Shown here piece after piece: positions 46,441-57,265 of a DNA stretch of 64,000 nucleotides. The DNA is from Eucalyptus grandis (taxonomy: Eukaryota > Streptophyta > Magnoliopsida > Myrtales > Myrtaceae): the NCBI RefSeq assembly GCF_016545825.1, contig NC_052614.1, forward strand, positions 62,603,034 through 62,667,033, given 5' to 3'. Each line of letters begins with the position of its first letter. Position 1 is the first letter of the stretch. A model generated the notes under the pieces. That model saw only the letters and a list, made by a program, of their open reading frames with translations, made no database searches and had not been told where the DNA came from. The position numbers were made by a program, and so were the translations under genes.

Positions 46441-46621
46441 ACACTAAAATGGCCCTTTCGTCCCCACATACAGTGAAACTGAAATTTGACCCTAAAACTT
46501 ATCACACAGCAAATTTCACAGACGCAATAAACCTTTCTGCGAACATGAACACGAAAACAATCTCTCTCGCATCCACTCTTTCCTTTCCTTATTTGCGACA
46601 TGCCTATCAGTAGCACAATAT

Positions 46622-48901
46622 TTAGTAGTCGGTACTGAATGGCTTGTAGGACTTGAGGTTGAGAATTACATCGGCGATAGAGCCCGCAGCGGCAGCAATG
46701 GTGATGATAAGGCAACCCGCACTTACAATCTGGAGGCACACCCACTTGGTTCTCCACTTGGGTATTTTCTTCTGCTTAATGTACATCTCGACGGGGAAAA
46801 AGACCGTGAGGGGCCAAAAACCCAGTGCTCTGAGCAGCTCGACAATGTTGATGAACGGCAGGAGCATGGAGGTCAAGGTGTTCCCGATCACGAAGACCGT
46901 CCTCCAGACAAACGGGAAGAGTTTGAGCTTGTAAGGGCTGTACCCGGGGATGGAGATTTTGATCTCCCTCGTGAGGAACTGGCTGTCGCGAAATTTCTCA
47001 ACCAAGGTCTTCTCAACATAGGCGAATAGGGGTTGGCAGTTGAATTGGTACATGCAGATGAGGTGGATCACGATTGCGGCGTTTGCGATGTCAACCATCC
47101 AGTATGGGTTGTAGAAGCCAAACCCAGTGAGGAGGTTTTCGGGTGCCATATCGCCGAAGGCGGCGTAGCCCATGCACCCACAGATCATGTAGAAAAGGGT
47201 TGTGGCCGCTATGCTGATTAGACTCGCCTTCTTCAACGCCTTTGATTCGGATGGAGAGGACTGGATCGTGTCCTAAAACAAAAATAAAACTTATCATGTC
47301 AACAATTTCAATTCATTAGAACTCTCTTGTGTCATGCATTTGAGAGAGCTGTGGTCACCTGAATTTTAATGAGGATGTGGGAGTATGAATAGGCAAAGGT
47401 GATGTCACCAAGAGCCTGGAAGCTCCTCCATAGCTTCTGCGTTGAGGTCACGGCCCCGATGTTGATTCCAGTGAGACTTCCCCTAATTTTCCCTGTCTCT
47501 GAAGATTAAACAAACCAAAAGAGAACACTAAGTCATAACTTCATAATTCGACTCGGTTCTGTCACCATTGAAGATAGCTTAGAAACATAAATAGAGCAGT
47601 TTAGCAAGAAAAAATTTCACGTACCTGCAATTTTGGCAATACTAAGGCCAAGTTCAATGATGGAGTAGGTAAAGGACATGAAGGCGGCGACGATCGACAG
47701 CCACCACAACTGATCGAAATGGGAAATCTGAGAGAAAATGATTTCAACGATGCCAAACGCAATCATGTAAGGATTGCTGTTGATGTGACACGGGTTCTTC
47801 TCACCTTTCTCGTGGAAGCAATTGGACCCCTTGATAGCCCTGCAGTGACCGTGGAAGCCAATAAAATCAAAGTCACATAACTTTTGACACCATCGAAATA
47901 GCAATCACTAGAATTCTCACCGCAAATATACTCACATCATGCTGGTGGAAGATGCAATGGTGTAACCAGTGGCAACCCCAAAGAGGTTCACGTATTGAAC
48001 CAGCTCACAAAGCTTGACTTCGAAGCTACCTGGATAGTTTAATCAAAGAGGAGATTTAGCTCCCAACACAACATGATTGGACTTGACTCAGACATTATTA
48101 TGTAAATATAAACATAAGCACGGATACAAATGTGACATACCAAGATTTGCACTAACAGCATCCATGTAGGTGTAGTTGCGCTTGCCGGTGATGGGGTCGC
48201 CGGAACAGTAACAGGTGGTGAGCAGGGTGGAGGTGTAGAAAGTGACAAGGGCATATAGGAGCATGGTGGTGGGACCGACAATCCAACCGAGCTGCGCGAT
48301 GGCCCAAGCCAGGGACAGGCTTTCAGACCCGATCACTGCTGTGATTATGCGAGCGCTTGCTGTCCATATTGTCCCTGCATTCATTCACACACAAGCCTAC
48401 CTTAAGTAACATGTCACTAAACATTCTAAATTCCATTTTATTTTACTCCCTCAAAATGGAAAAGAGGAGAATTGTTGCTTTAGTTAAGCAAGAAAAAAGA
48501 AGGGCCATAATTTCACTGTCTTCAGATCACAACACGGGTTGACGTGAAATGATTGCTAGGCTAGGCTAGGCTAGGGTACTGGCGAGATAAATTTCCTTAT
48601 TTTCTGTGAAGAATATCTCATACTTTTGTTGTGTTGTTGCCGGGTTTGGTGGCGGTATTGACACGATGGAAGTGATCCTGATTCTTCAAGACAGGTGACT
48701 CTTTGTAGTAGTGGTAGTTCGTCTAAGTCTTTCATAACAAGTGGTGGCAATTTTCAATTCACTCTTTTTGTTCAAAATAAATGAAGACAAAAACAAAGTA
48801 CCTGTTCGTTTAGGACGACCATCGTCATCGAAGCATTCGGAGCCATCTGCTGGGAGGACATCAGTGGATACATGGAAGACCTGGTTGTTTGGATTCCCCA
48901 T
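46622..48901 (-). CDS. Amino acid permease (AAP family), intact, six exons
   Basis: Coding exons by hand splicing, all GT-AG and in phase: 48901-48802, 48374-48141, 48029-47936, 47839-47625, 47498-47359 and 47272-46622. Total 1434 nt, 477 residues plus stop, the usual AAP length. The product is a multi-pass plasma-membrane proton-coupled amino acid transporter (AAAP superfamily). Landmarks: KRTGTIWTASARIITAVIGS at the first membrane segment (about 31-50), NYTYMDAV (about 100), SNCFHEKG and NPYMIAFGIVEIIFSQ (150-180), ETGKIRGSLTGINIG (about 215-229), MGYAAFGDMAPENLL (about 285-299) and the terminal KPFSTDY. The ATG at 48901 is the first after a (CT)n leader. Intron 5 keeps the empty site of the LTR found in the paralogue at 15.6-19.1 kb. 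The residue after the first membrane motif reads GSESLSLAW where GSGVLSLAW is usual. Confidence 0.92.
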
Positions 48902-48903
48902 GC

Positions 48904-48924
48904 GAGAGAGAGAGAGAGAGAGAG
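48904..48924. repeat. GA/CT microsatellite in AAP leader
   Basis: About 10 GA units, directly 5' of the start codon in the transcript. The site is shared with the paralogue, where it is about twice as long. Confidence 0.9.
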
Positions 48925-49028
48925 TTGGATATTGGAATTGAGAAGAAGGAATGAGAGTCGGTGTGGTAAGAGTTGCCAAGAGAAGAATGAAGTGAGAGAT
49001 GCAAGGAGACTTGAGGGATGTTTGGCGG

Positions 49029-49036
49029 TATTTATA
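49029..49036 (-). promoter_or_regulatory. Probable TATA box of the intact AAP gene
   Basis: TATAAATA on the minus strand, 128 bases upstream of the ATG at 48901, followed by a short leader that includes the (CT)n tract. Confidence 0.55.
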
Positions 49037-49059
49037 GTAGAGAAATGATTGCCTAACAA

Positions 49060-50180
49060 TACTTAATGTATTATGAGAATAACAGTTTATTGTAAATCAT
49101 AAAAAATCAAATCACAAATAATGATTGCACAAAACCAGAGGTGAGAAAGATATGTCAAAGAAGGTATTTGTGGGAGCACTACGACATGTTGGAAGTACGA
49201 TTTTCCAAGCAGGAATCAAAATGACACCATGAAGTGGGTCAATATTTAACACGTTTATTTCAGTATCTAGAGGTCTTGTTGCTGCTAAATGCACATTCTG
49301 TAATTAATAATACAAGCCAATTACATTTTTATTGCTTATTACAGAATTTGCTTATAGTTATAAAAATACATTTTTATTGATTTATTTTTGTAAGCATTAT
49401 TGGCAATTATTTTTAGGAAGATGTTTTCCAAATCAATGGTTTTCCATGAAAACGATGGAGATTGAATAACAAAAGAATCTTAGCTTTTGCTCATTGAAAA
49501 AGAAGAATCTTATTTCATTAAAATATGCTATGAAAAATGCATTTGTATTCTCCAAAAGTAGACTATATTTCCCGACAATTTCAACGATGGAAAGCTACAG
49601 CCTTACTTCTTAAACTTTAATTGTGGAGCAATTTTACTCTTGATGTTGATTTACAGTTATAGGAATCACCGGTCCTGCACGTGTTGTAATAACACATACA
49701 ATAATTGCATGATTATTCACCAAGCCAATTCAAAAGTAACTTACGAATTCCATTATAATCTAGGTCATATGATTACTTCGATCCATACTAAAGAGAGCAG
49801 ATTGTGATTAGGGTTTGAGATCATACACGATGAAAGCATAGGGAATAAGATGTGAGTGTTTCCCGATTTCTTCTTTGGGACGTAAAAAACTATGGGGACG
49901 AAAGAATGTCGGTTCCGTGATAGACATCATATGATGTGCCGATTTGATGGCCCGTTTTGTCAGTCTTCCTGATTCTACGACTGAAACACTCCGGAGGAAG
50001 TGGAAAAGGCGAACTCCCATTTTTATTAATTGATGAGCCAATAAGGTGAAAAGACACGCACGGAACTGTATTTGTACTTAACGCAGGCCATTCAACATTT
50101 GACTTCTTTGGGTCCCACAAAGATCGGAACCCACCATCCTCTTCTCCTTTAAAAGCCCACCTTGAACCCACCTTCGATCA
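49060..50180. other. AAP upstream region, nothing recognised
   Basis: Putative 5' regulatory DNA of the permease. AT-rich to about 49800. Short minus-strand ORFs at 49808-50171 show no recognisable domain. Confidence 0.5.
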
Positions 50181-50184
50181 CAAG

Positions 50185-50530
50185 TGTAAAAGGTGGGTTT
50201 CTAAAGAATCGTTCAAGATGAAGGGAAACATCCATCTTGCTTGAACGATCAGAAATCCACGTTTGAACCCCCACACCGCCCCCTTTAAACCCCAGTCGTT
50301 CAAGATGGAGGTTTCCATCTTGAAAGATTAGAAACCCACTTTTAAACACCCCTTTAAACCCTAACCTCCATCTTCAACGACTCTCTGAAACCCACCTTGA
50401 ACCCTTTGGAAAAGATTCCAAGCGTAAACGGTGGGTTTCTAAAGAATCTTTCAAGATGAAACCACCTTGTAAAAGTGTAGAAGTGTTACAATCTTTGAGG
50501 TCCAAAGATTCTAACCCTGAACTTCAGAAA
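50185..50530. repeat. Cluster of direct and inverted 25-30-bp repeats
   Basis: ggtgggtttctaaagaatc followed by (g/t)ttcaagatgaa occurs at 50191 and 50430. Its inverted form (ccatcttgaaagattagaaa) lies at 50315-50338. Further aacccaccttgaaccc words recur at 50157, 50390 and 50528. Several hairpins could form; no coding frame. Confidence 0.7.
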
Positions 50531-50654
50531 CCCACCTTGTCAGAACACCAAGGTGGGGTTAACAATTGTTAGAACCCTTATTAGAACCAACATAACATTT
50601 TCTGACAATGAAATCAATTGCATCATGCTCATCTTTCCCTAGATGCAGGTGCAA

Positions 50655-50815
50655 TGGAATCGGTGATTATGCCACGGTCGTTTTGCAATTTTTGGTCATG
50701 CATAAAATCTCATTTGCTTTTAGCAAAAATCAAGACCGACGTAACAAGGCTCGAACTCCTCTCTTATTTGAGGCTATCTTAAGGTTGAAGACACAAAGAC
50801 TAAGGCATTGGAAAA
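50655..50815. repeat. Inverted fragment of the AAP-flank unit
   Basis: Reverse complement of about 45838-45990 (tttaggctatcttaaggttgaagacacaaag-like stretch), with few mismatches. It ends in an A14 tract. Confidence 0.75.
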
Positions 50816-50910
50816 AAAAAAAAAAAAGGGCTCTTAAAAAATTCTTGCTATTTGAGAACTACTTTCACACTTTGTAGTCAATTGGTAACCATCCAAAAAG
50901 GGCCAAATTC

Positions 50911-51729
50911 TGATTCTTTGTTCCCAGAATCAGTTTGGGCATAGAATCGCGTTTAGTAAAATTTTTGTTCCTGGAAACAAACTTGTTCCCGAGAACAGAT
51001 TGGGAGTAGAATCAAGAACAAAAAAAAAAAGTTGATTCTTGTTCCGGGAACAAATTTGATAATCAAAACCAACAACTCTTCTTCTTCCCTTCGGCCATCT
51101 CGCGGCCGTCATCCACCACCGCTTGCCACTGTCCGCCGACTGCCGACCTCCGCCGCCAGTCGCCATTTGCCGGTTCGGCGAGCTCGCCAAGCCAGAGCGA
51201 GGTCTGGCGAGCTCGTCGGAGGCAAGCCCAGCCACTGGCAAGGCTGGGCAAGCCTCGCGATGCCCGGCCCACCGGCGAGGCCGGGCAAGCCTCGCGATGC
51301 CCGGCCCCGCCGGCGGCCAAGCGAGGCTCACCCAACCCCGCCGGTGGCCAAGCGAGGCTTGCCTAGCCCTGCCGGTGGCCAGGCAAGCCTCGCCCAACTG
51401 CCGGCGAGGCTCGACCAACGAGGTTGGCAACGCTCGTCTGGCTAGTCGCCGGTCGTTGGTCCGGCAACCAGCCACAAGAAGAAGAAGAAGAATAGGAGAA
51501 AAAGGAAAAAAAGAAAAGAAAAAAAGTAAAAAAGTAAAAAATTTATTTAAAAATTAAAAGAAATTGATTTTGAACAGAATTAATGAGCACTGTACCAAAC
51601 ACAATTCTATTCCGTAATCAGAAATTTTGGACAAAGTTACCAAACGACTTAAAATGCTTAGAATTAGTTACCGGGAATAGAATAAAAAATAATCATTTCT
51701 GATCAGAATCTACTCCCGGGAACAGAATC
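50911..51729. mobile_element. TIR-type non-autonomous element with GC-rich core, cut by gypsy element
   Basis: The left end gattctttgttcccagaatcag and the reverse complement of the right end (gattctgttcccgggagtag) are similar. Sub-repeats of gttccxgggaacagaatc occur inside both arms. The core at 51080-51470 is strongly GC-rich with many ggcgag and gccggtgg words, followed by an A-rich stretch. The right arm stops at 51729, exactly where the gypsy 5' LTR begins, so the gypsy element probably inserted near its end. Long ORFs in the core are compositional. Confidence 0.55.
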
Positions 51730-52960
51730 TGTGACATCCCGATTTTTCCGATTCTATTTTCAATTAATTGAGACGGGCATTTCATTGGCACGCATATAGT
51801 TCTTTTCCTTCAGTTGGCCACTCATGTGGAAACTAGTCTATCGGGTGAAGCTGTTAAGAGTTTCTAATGCATCAGACTCGAGAATTTGACCAGGAAGCGA
51901 TCTTTCGACCGAGCTAATCTACAAGGGTCATTACAACACAATTAAAAATCGATTAGGGATCGGAGATAGGTCAACTCAACAGAGGCGTGTGATCGAGCGT
52001 GGGTGATTCCATCAGATCGCACAATTCTTATCGATCGACACTAGACCGACTTTTCTATCGATTGGGTACCCTGTGTTCGTATTTGAAACCTTGAGATTAC
52101 CCCGACAACCGAAAGTCGCCAATGTTTCAAAGATGTGCATTGTGGCTTGAGATGATCAACCACAGGTCAAATGCGCGAAAGTTTCTAAAGGCTACCCGGT
52201 AGGTTGGGCCACGCTAGTATCGTGCCAAAGTGAAATTAACCGTGGAATTGAGATCAAATTCAGAAATTGGAGGTCTAGGTGTGTCACAAATCATCTTAGG
52301 ATTATTGACTCATCTTTGGAAGATTTTTCATGCAATCAGAATTCTTTGGCAAATTAAATCCGAGAATGGCTATTTTAGCTCGAGAAATTAGTAGGTCGCA
52401 TTTGGTCGCGCTTTTGAGACTTAAGTTGGTTCTACGGACAAGTGAAGATGTGAATTGAAGTGCGGTGACATTGGATTAATTTTATGGACTTCAATTGGAC
52501 TCAATTGAAAGAGAATTGATGGGAATTGAAGAAATTGGAGGTACAAAGAATTGGACCCCGGCGGAAATTACAAATGGACCTATTGGAATAAGGTTGTGGG
52601 AGATAGTGGAGTGTGATGTCATGCATGAGGTCATGGTGGGCCTTTTTGTGGATTAAAGAAAAAGAAAAAGAAAAAGAAAAGGGCCCCCCTCCTTCTCTCT
52701 CTCCTCCCTCTCTTCTTCCTCCTCCCGTCGGCTCTCTCTCTCCCCGATTTCTTCTTGCCGCTTGAAACCCAGCACCAGCGAAGCTGGAGAAGCCGCCGGA
52801 CCTCACGCCTTTGCCCGTCCGCTCGTCGTCGCCGCCGCCAAGCTGCTCGCCGGCCGCGCCACCGTCGCCCGCTCTCCTGCGCAACCGACCAGCTCGCCGC
52901 TCCGCCTCAGCCCATTTCCCCAACAGATCTGAGAAGGCGTCGGAGCTAGCTGTAGCCCAG

Positions 52961-53719
52961 TGATACAGCCCACATTGAAGACCGGCTCTCTCGACCAAGA
53001 AGATCGGCCCGCATTAAAGCTCGACAAAACCGAGAAGCTATAATGATATCTTGAGTCCATTCCAGAAGTTTGAAAGAAGACACCTTGGGAGCCATGAAGA
53101 CGTTATGCTTTTATTATTTTTCTAGTTCCTAAGCTCTTTATTATTTTTCTAGTTTCTAGGCTCTTTAATGCTTTCAAGTTTCTATGCTCTGTTTTTATTT
53201 CTTTGATGATATAAGCCATCCAATCCCTTGTAGAAGACAGATGACTTTTGATAAATGAAAAACTTTGCTTGAAGCAAGTATCATGAACCTTGTAGAGTTC
53301 AACCATTGAAAACCTAGAAGAGTTTTCACTCCGTCCTTGAAGAGTTGGAGCTTTCGAAATCTGCATCCTTGAAGAGTTGCAGTCATCAATCTAGAAGAAT
53401 CGGTGCCCCCTCAACTTCCTTGGAGGCCTAGAAGAGCAACCAACGAAGTTCCTATCTTTTCCTGTTCTGTTCGTTACTTCCAACCCAATTTCGACTATCC
53501 TACAGTGCTTATTTCAGAAAACCCAAAACACAGAAATTGTAGATCCAGAAGTCTTTGTTCATTTTTCTTTGGAATCAGGTTGATCCGATCAGTATCGACA
53601 AAGATACGACTGTTCTCCTGAGCTTGTGCAGTGCTGAAATTACTGTTCGTCCCGTTTCTTGTGCGCGAGTCACTCTCCCGATCCTATTGTTTGAGAAAGC
53701 CTCCCCTAGGCTTGCATCA
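52961..53719 (+). repeat. Nested element 5' LTR
   Basis: Begins TGATACAGCCCACATTG, ends GGCTTGCATCA. 759 bp. Confidence 0.95.
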
Positions 53720-53721
53720 TT

Positions 53722-53733
53722 TGGTATCAGAGC
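53722..53733 (+). promoter_or_regulatory. Nested element primer-binding site
   Basis: TGGTATCAGAGC, two bases after the 5' LTR, complementary to initiator tRNA-Met. Confidence 0.85.
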
Positions 53734-53749
53734 TTTGGAGGAGAGGACA

Positions 53750-55318
53750 ATGCCTCCAAGACAAGCTAGGCGTCGTGGCGGCAGAACCCTTCCCCTCAAT
53801 GAATTGCACACACTCGCTCAGAATATGCAACAACAAATTGATGAATTGACGCAAGAAGTTCAGCGTTTGAGGGCTGAAGCAAATAATTCTCCACCCCGTT
53901 CCAGGACTGAAAATTCCCGTGGTGACTCTTCCTCTTCGGAGAGTGTTCAATCTATTCACGGTCGGAGGCATGTTCGACATCGTTTACAACACATTCGTGA
54001 GACAGATTGGGAAAAGGAAGTCAAGAAAGATGTTCCAGAATTTACAGGTAATGAGTCTCCTGATGAAATTGTTGATTGGCTAACACTTGTGAATGAGGTG
54101 TTTGAGCATCGAAATGTTCCGGAGAATCGTCACATTGGGATCATTACTATGCGATTCCGAGGCAAGGCGATTGCTTGGTGGAGACGTGAAAAACAAACTC
54201 GCCAAGCCGTTGGCAAAGCACCAGTCACTTCGTGGAGAAAGATGGAGGGCAAGATTCAAAAATATTTTCTTCCCAAAGGATATAAGAGAGAGCTCTACCA
54301 ACGGTACCAAAATCTAAAACAAGGTACGCGAACGGTGGACCAATACACCAATGAATTCAATGAGTTGGTGATTCGTAATAATATCCAGGACCTAGAGGAT
54401 GTGCTTGTGAACAAATACTTGAACGGTCTTCAATTTTACATTCAAGACACCTTGGAAGTCCTCGACATTTGGGACTTAGGAGATGCACACCAACGGGCAC
54501 TCAAAATGGAGCACTCTCATTCTCGAAGACAACAATCTGCTAGTAAGCCTTCTACTCAACCCCATGTTTCGAATCAACCTGCTACATCCGAAACATGTTG
54601 CTATTCTTGTGGGGAGTTGGGTCATCGTGCTAGCAAATGTCGAATCAATAAGAATCGACCAGCCGGTAAAGCCTTTTTGGTGGATGATGATTCTGATGAG
54701 AATGCTAAGAATCCACTTGAAGAGGAGTTGAAAAATGATGAAGAAGCTGCGGATGATGAACAAATAGTGCATGCTGACACTGGCGAACTTCTTATGGTGA
54801 GGAAAAATTTTCTTACTCCTCGAGACGACACTGGAGATAGGTGGTTGCGTACCAATATTTTTCATTCTGCTTGCACAATCATGAGAAAGGTGTGTCAATT
54901 AATTATTGACTCTGGTTGTTGTGAGAATATAATTTCTGAAGTAACGGCAAACAAGCTGAAGTTGGAATTAAAAACGCACCCTACGCCTTATAAAATGTCG
55001 TGGTTGAACAAAGGCACTGAGGTAACTATTTCAAAACGATGCCTTGTTAATTTGTCCATTGGTTCTGTTTATAGTGACAAAATATGGTGTGATGTTCTAC
55101 CGATGGATGCTAGTCACATTATTCTTGGTCGACCATGGCAATTCGATAAGAGGACTATGCATGATGGTTATCGAAATACATATTCTTTTGAATTTGGAGG
55201 CAAGAAGATTACGTTGGCACCTAGTAGGGTGGGAGATTCTTTTGATGATGATGGCAAGAATTCGAGGATGAATTCTTTTAAAGATGGGGAGGATGATGCA
55301 GCCCACATTGAAGACTAG
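53750..55318 (+). CDS. Gag-protease of the nested element
   Basis: 522 codons, uninterrupted. The ATG at 53750 is the first after the primer site (the frame is open further up, into the LTR). A basic N-terminus (MPPRQARRRGGR) is followed by a predicted coiled coil at about 18-45 (LAQNMQQQIDELTQEVQRL), then a Ty3-type retrotransposon gag domain at about 95-255 (FRGKAIAWWRRE, YFLPKGYKRELYQRYQNL). A CCHC zinc knuckle spans C284, C287, H292 and C297. An acidic stretch lies at 311-340. The pepsin-like protease has active site IIDSGC (Asp387) and flap/fold words to IILGRPW (457-463). After about residue 490, where reverse transcriptase would follow in a full element, the frame runs through the purine tract and stops 25 bases inside the 3' LTR. 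Predicted to form particles and process itself; it cannot reverse transcribe alone. Confidence 0.9.
   Translation: MPPRQARRRGGRTLPLNELHTLAQNMQQQIDELTQEVQRLRAEANNSPPRSRTENSRGDSSSSESVQSIHGRRHVRHRLQHIRETDWEKEVKKDVPEFTGNESPDEIVDWLTLVNEVFEHRNVPENRHIGIITMRFRGKAIAWWRREKQTRQAVGKAPVTSWRKMEGKIQKYFLPKGYKRELYQRYQNLKQGTRTVDQYTNEFNELVIRNNIQDLEDVLVNKYLNGLQFYIQDTLEVLDIWDLGDAHQRALKMEHSHSRRQQSASKPSTQPHVSNQPATSETCCYSCGELGHRASKCRINKNRPAGKAFLVDDDSDENAKNPLEEELKNDEEAADDEQIVHADTGELLMVRKNFLTPRDDTGDRWLRTNIFHSACTIMRKVCQLIIDSGCCENIISEVTANKLKLELKTHPTPYKMSWLNKGTEVTISKRCLVNLSIGSVYSDKIWCDVLPMDASHIILGRPWQFDKRTMHDGYRNTYSFEFGGKKITLAPSRVGDSFDDDGKNSRMNSFKDGEDDAAHIED
55281..55293 (+). promoter_or_regulatory. Nested element polypurine tract
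   Basis: aagatggggagga immediately before the 3' LTR. It lies inside the gag-protease reading frame. Confidence 0.75.
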
Positions 55319-56052
55319 CTCTCTTGACCAAGAAGATCGGCCCGCATTAAAGCTCGACAAAACCGAGAAGCTATAATGATATCTTGAGTCCATTCCAGAA
55401 GTTTGAAAGAAGACACCTTGGGAGCCATGAAGACGTTATGCTTTTATTATTTTTCTAGTTCCTAAGCTCTTTATTATTTTTCTAGTTTCTAGGCTCTTTA
55501 ATGCTTTCAAGTTTCTATGCTCTGTTTTTATTTCTTTGATGATATAAGCCATCCAATCCCTTGTAGAAGATAGATGACTTTTGATAAATGAAAAACTTTG
55601 CTTGAGGCAAGTATCATGAACCTTGTAGAGTTCAACCATTGAAAACCTAGAAGAGTTTTCACTCCGTCCTTGAAGAGTTTGAGCTTTCGAAATCTGCATC
55701 CTTGATGAGTTGCAGTCATCGATCTAGAAGAATCGGTGCCCCCTCAACTTCCTTGGAGGCCTAGAAGAGCAACCAACGAAGTTCCTATCTTTTCCTGTTC
55801 TGTTCGTTACTTCCAACCCAATTTCGACTATCCTACAGTGCTTATTTCAGAAAACCCAAAACACAGAAATTTTAGATCCAGAAGTCTTTGTTCATTTGGC
55901 TTTGGAATCAGGTTGATCCGATTAGTATCGACAAAGATACGACTGTTCTCCTGAGCTTGCGCAGTGCTGAAATTACTGTTCGTCCCGTTTCTTGTGCGCG
56001 AGTCACTCTCCCGATCCTATTGTTTGAGAAAGCCTCCCCTAGGCTTGCATCA
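55294..56052 (+). repeat. Nested element 3' LTR
   Basis: Begins TGATGCAGCCCACATTG, ends GGCTTGCATCA. 759 bp, followed by the CCCAG target duplication. Confidence 0.95.
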
Positions 56053-57092
56053 CCCAGCCGGACCGCCGCCGCGCACCGCAGCCGAAGTCGCCGTCGCTGC
56101 TCGTCGCAGCTCCACCCGTCTCCGCCTCCATTTCGCCGGCCATCTGTTCTAGCTACCATTCCAGATCTGGGGAAGCTCGGTTGAAGCTGTCCAGCACCGT
56201 GAACCACTGCCGGAGCCGCCGTGGATCGCCATACACCCCCCGCCGTTGGCTGCACGGCACCGCCGTAGCTCCTCCTCCGTTCCTCCGCCCGAATCGGCAC
56301 CGGATCCGCCCCCAACCAGCAGCGAGCAGAAGGTTGCAGAAATGGGTATGGCAGCCCATGTTTGGCCCGTTTTGGCCGTCTTCCCGAGCCCGGATGCTCG
56401 GCCCGCCTTGAGGAAAGTCGATCCTCGCATCGTCCTCGTCGTTTTGGTTCACTCGGCTCGCTAATCCGGTGAGTTTAACTCACTAAATCTTGATTAGAGT
56501 GTTAATGATGCCCTAAGTGTGCTTAGTTTAAATTAAGTAAGTTTAGGTGTGTGGATTAGTGTATTTAATTATAAATTGGATTAAGAGGTTGGTTTATGTT
56601 AAAGTGTGTTTAAATTAAATGTTAAAAGAAGTTATTTAAAGTTAAGCCTTGATGTGACATAAAAGGATTTTAGTTTTGAATTATTTAAGTGCTTCAAATT
56701 ATGGAAAATATAATATTATATTATAATCCGAAATTATTAAAATATTATTATTTATAAATAAAAAACGGAAAAATTATTTTTGACCCCGATTGCTCAAAAT
56801 TTCGTGCCGTTGCTGCTGTGTGTTCGGATTTTGAAATTGATGGTTGGATATTATAAATTGAGTGTGGATGACGAAAAATATGGATATTATTGTTTAATTA
56901 ATTTTCGGAATAAATTTAATTATTTGTCAAATCCTGAAATTTATTTTGGAACCTTATTCTCTCGAATTTCGTGCCGATCTCTGTTGTGTATTTAGAATTT
57001 GAATTTGATGATTGATTGTGGCAAATTGAGTGTGATTACGATAGATAGAGATTCTTTACAAAATCCTAAGTGTGGAAATTGATGGGCGATTG

Positions 57093-57265
57093 GCCGTGAT
57101 ATGCCACCTATTAGAGGTCGCGCCCAATGGGGCCGTGATATGCCACCTGATAAAGGTCGCGCCCAGTGGGGCCGTGATATGCAACCTATTAGAGGTCGCG
57201 CCCAATGGGGCCGTAATCTATCACCTTTTTAAAGGTCGTGCCAAGTGGGACCGTGATTGCCACTG
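57093..57265. repeat. 39-bp minisatellite inside the gypsy LTR
   Basis: Units start gccgtgatatgccacct at 57093, 57132 and 57171, then variants at 57210 and 57250 (periods 39, 39, 39, 40). The 13-codon repeat peptide read from it (57072-57266) is a by-product of the period being a multiple of three. Confidence 0.9.

Larger units (their letters stand above)
52961..56052 (+). mobile_element. Non-autonomous LTR-gag-protease-LTR element (TR-GAG type)
   Basis: Two 759-bp LTRs (52961-53719, 55294-56052) of equal length differ at about 14 positions by eye. A perfect 5-bp target duplication CCCAG lies at 52956-52960 and 56053-56057. The interior is only 1574 bp and holds one intact ORF with gag, zinc knuckle and aspartic protease but no reverse transcriptase, RNase H or integrase. 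Primer site at 53722; purine-rich tract at 55281-55293. It sits inside the older gypsy LTR, whose sequence resumes after 56057 in register with 63060 onward. Such elements need enzymes supplied by a related autonomous element. Confidence 0.93.

Noticed and set aside
51063..51557. Several 90-180-codon ORFs on both strands
   Set aside because: All lie in the GC-rich core of the TIR element; repeated low-complexity words, no recognisable domain.
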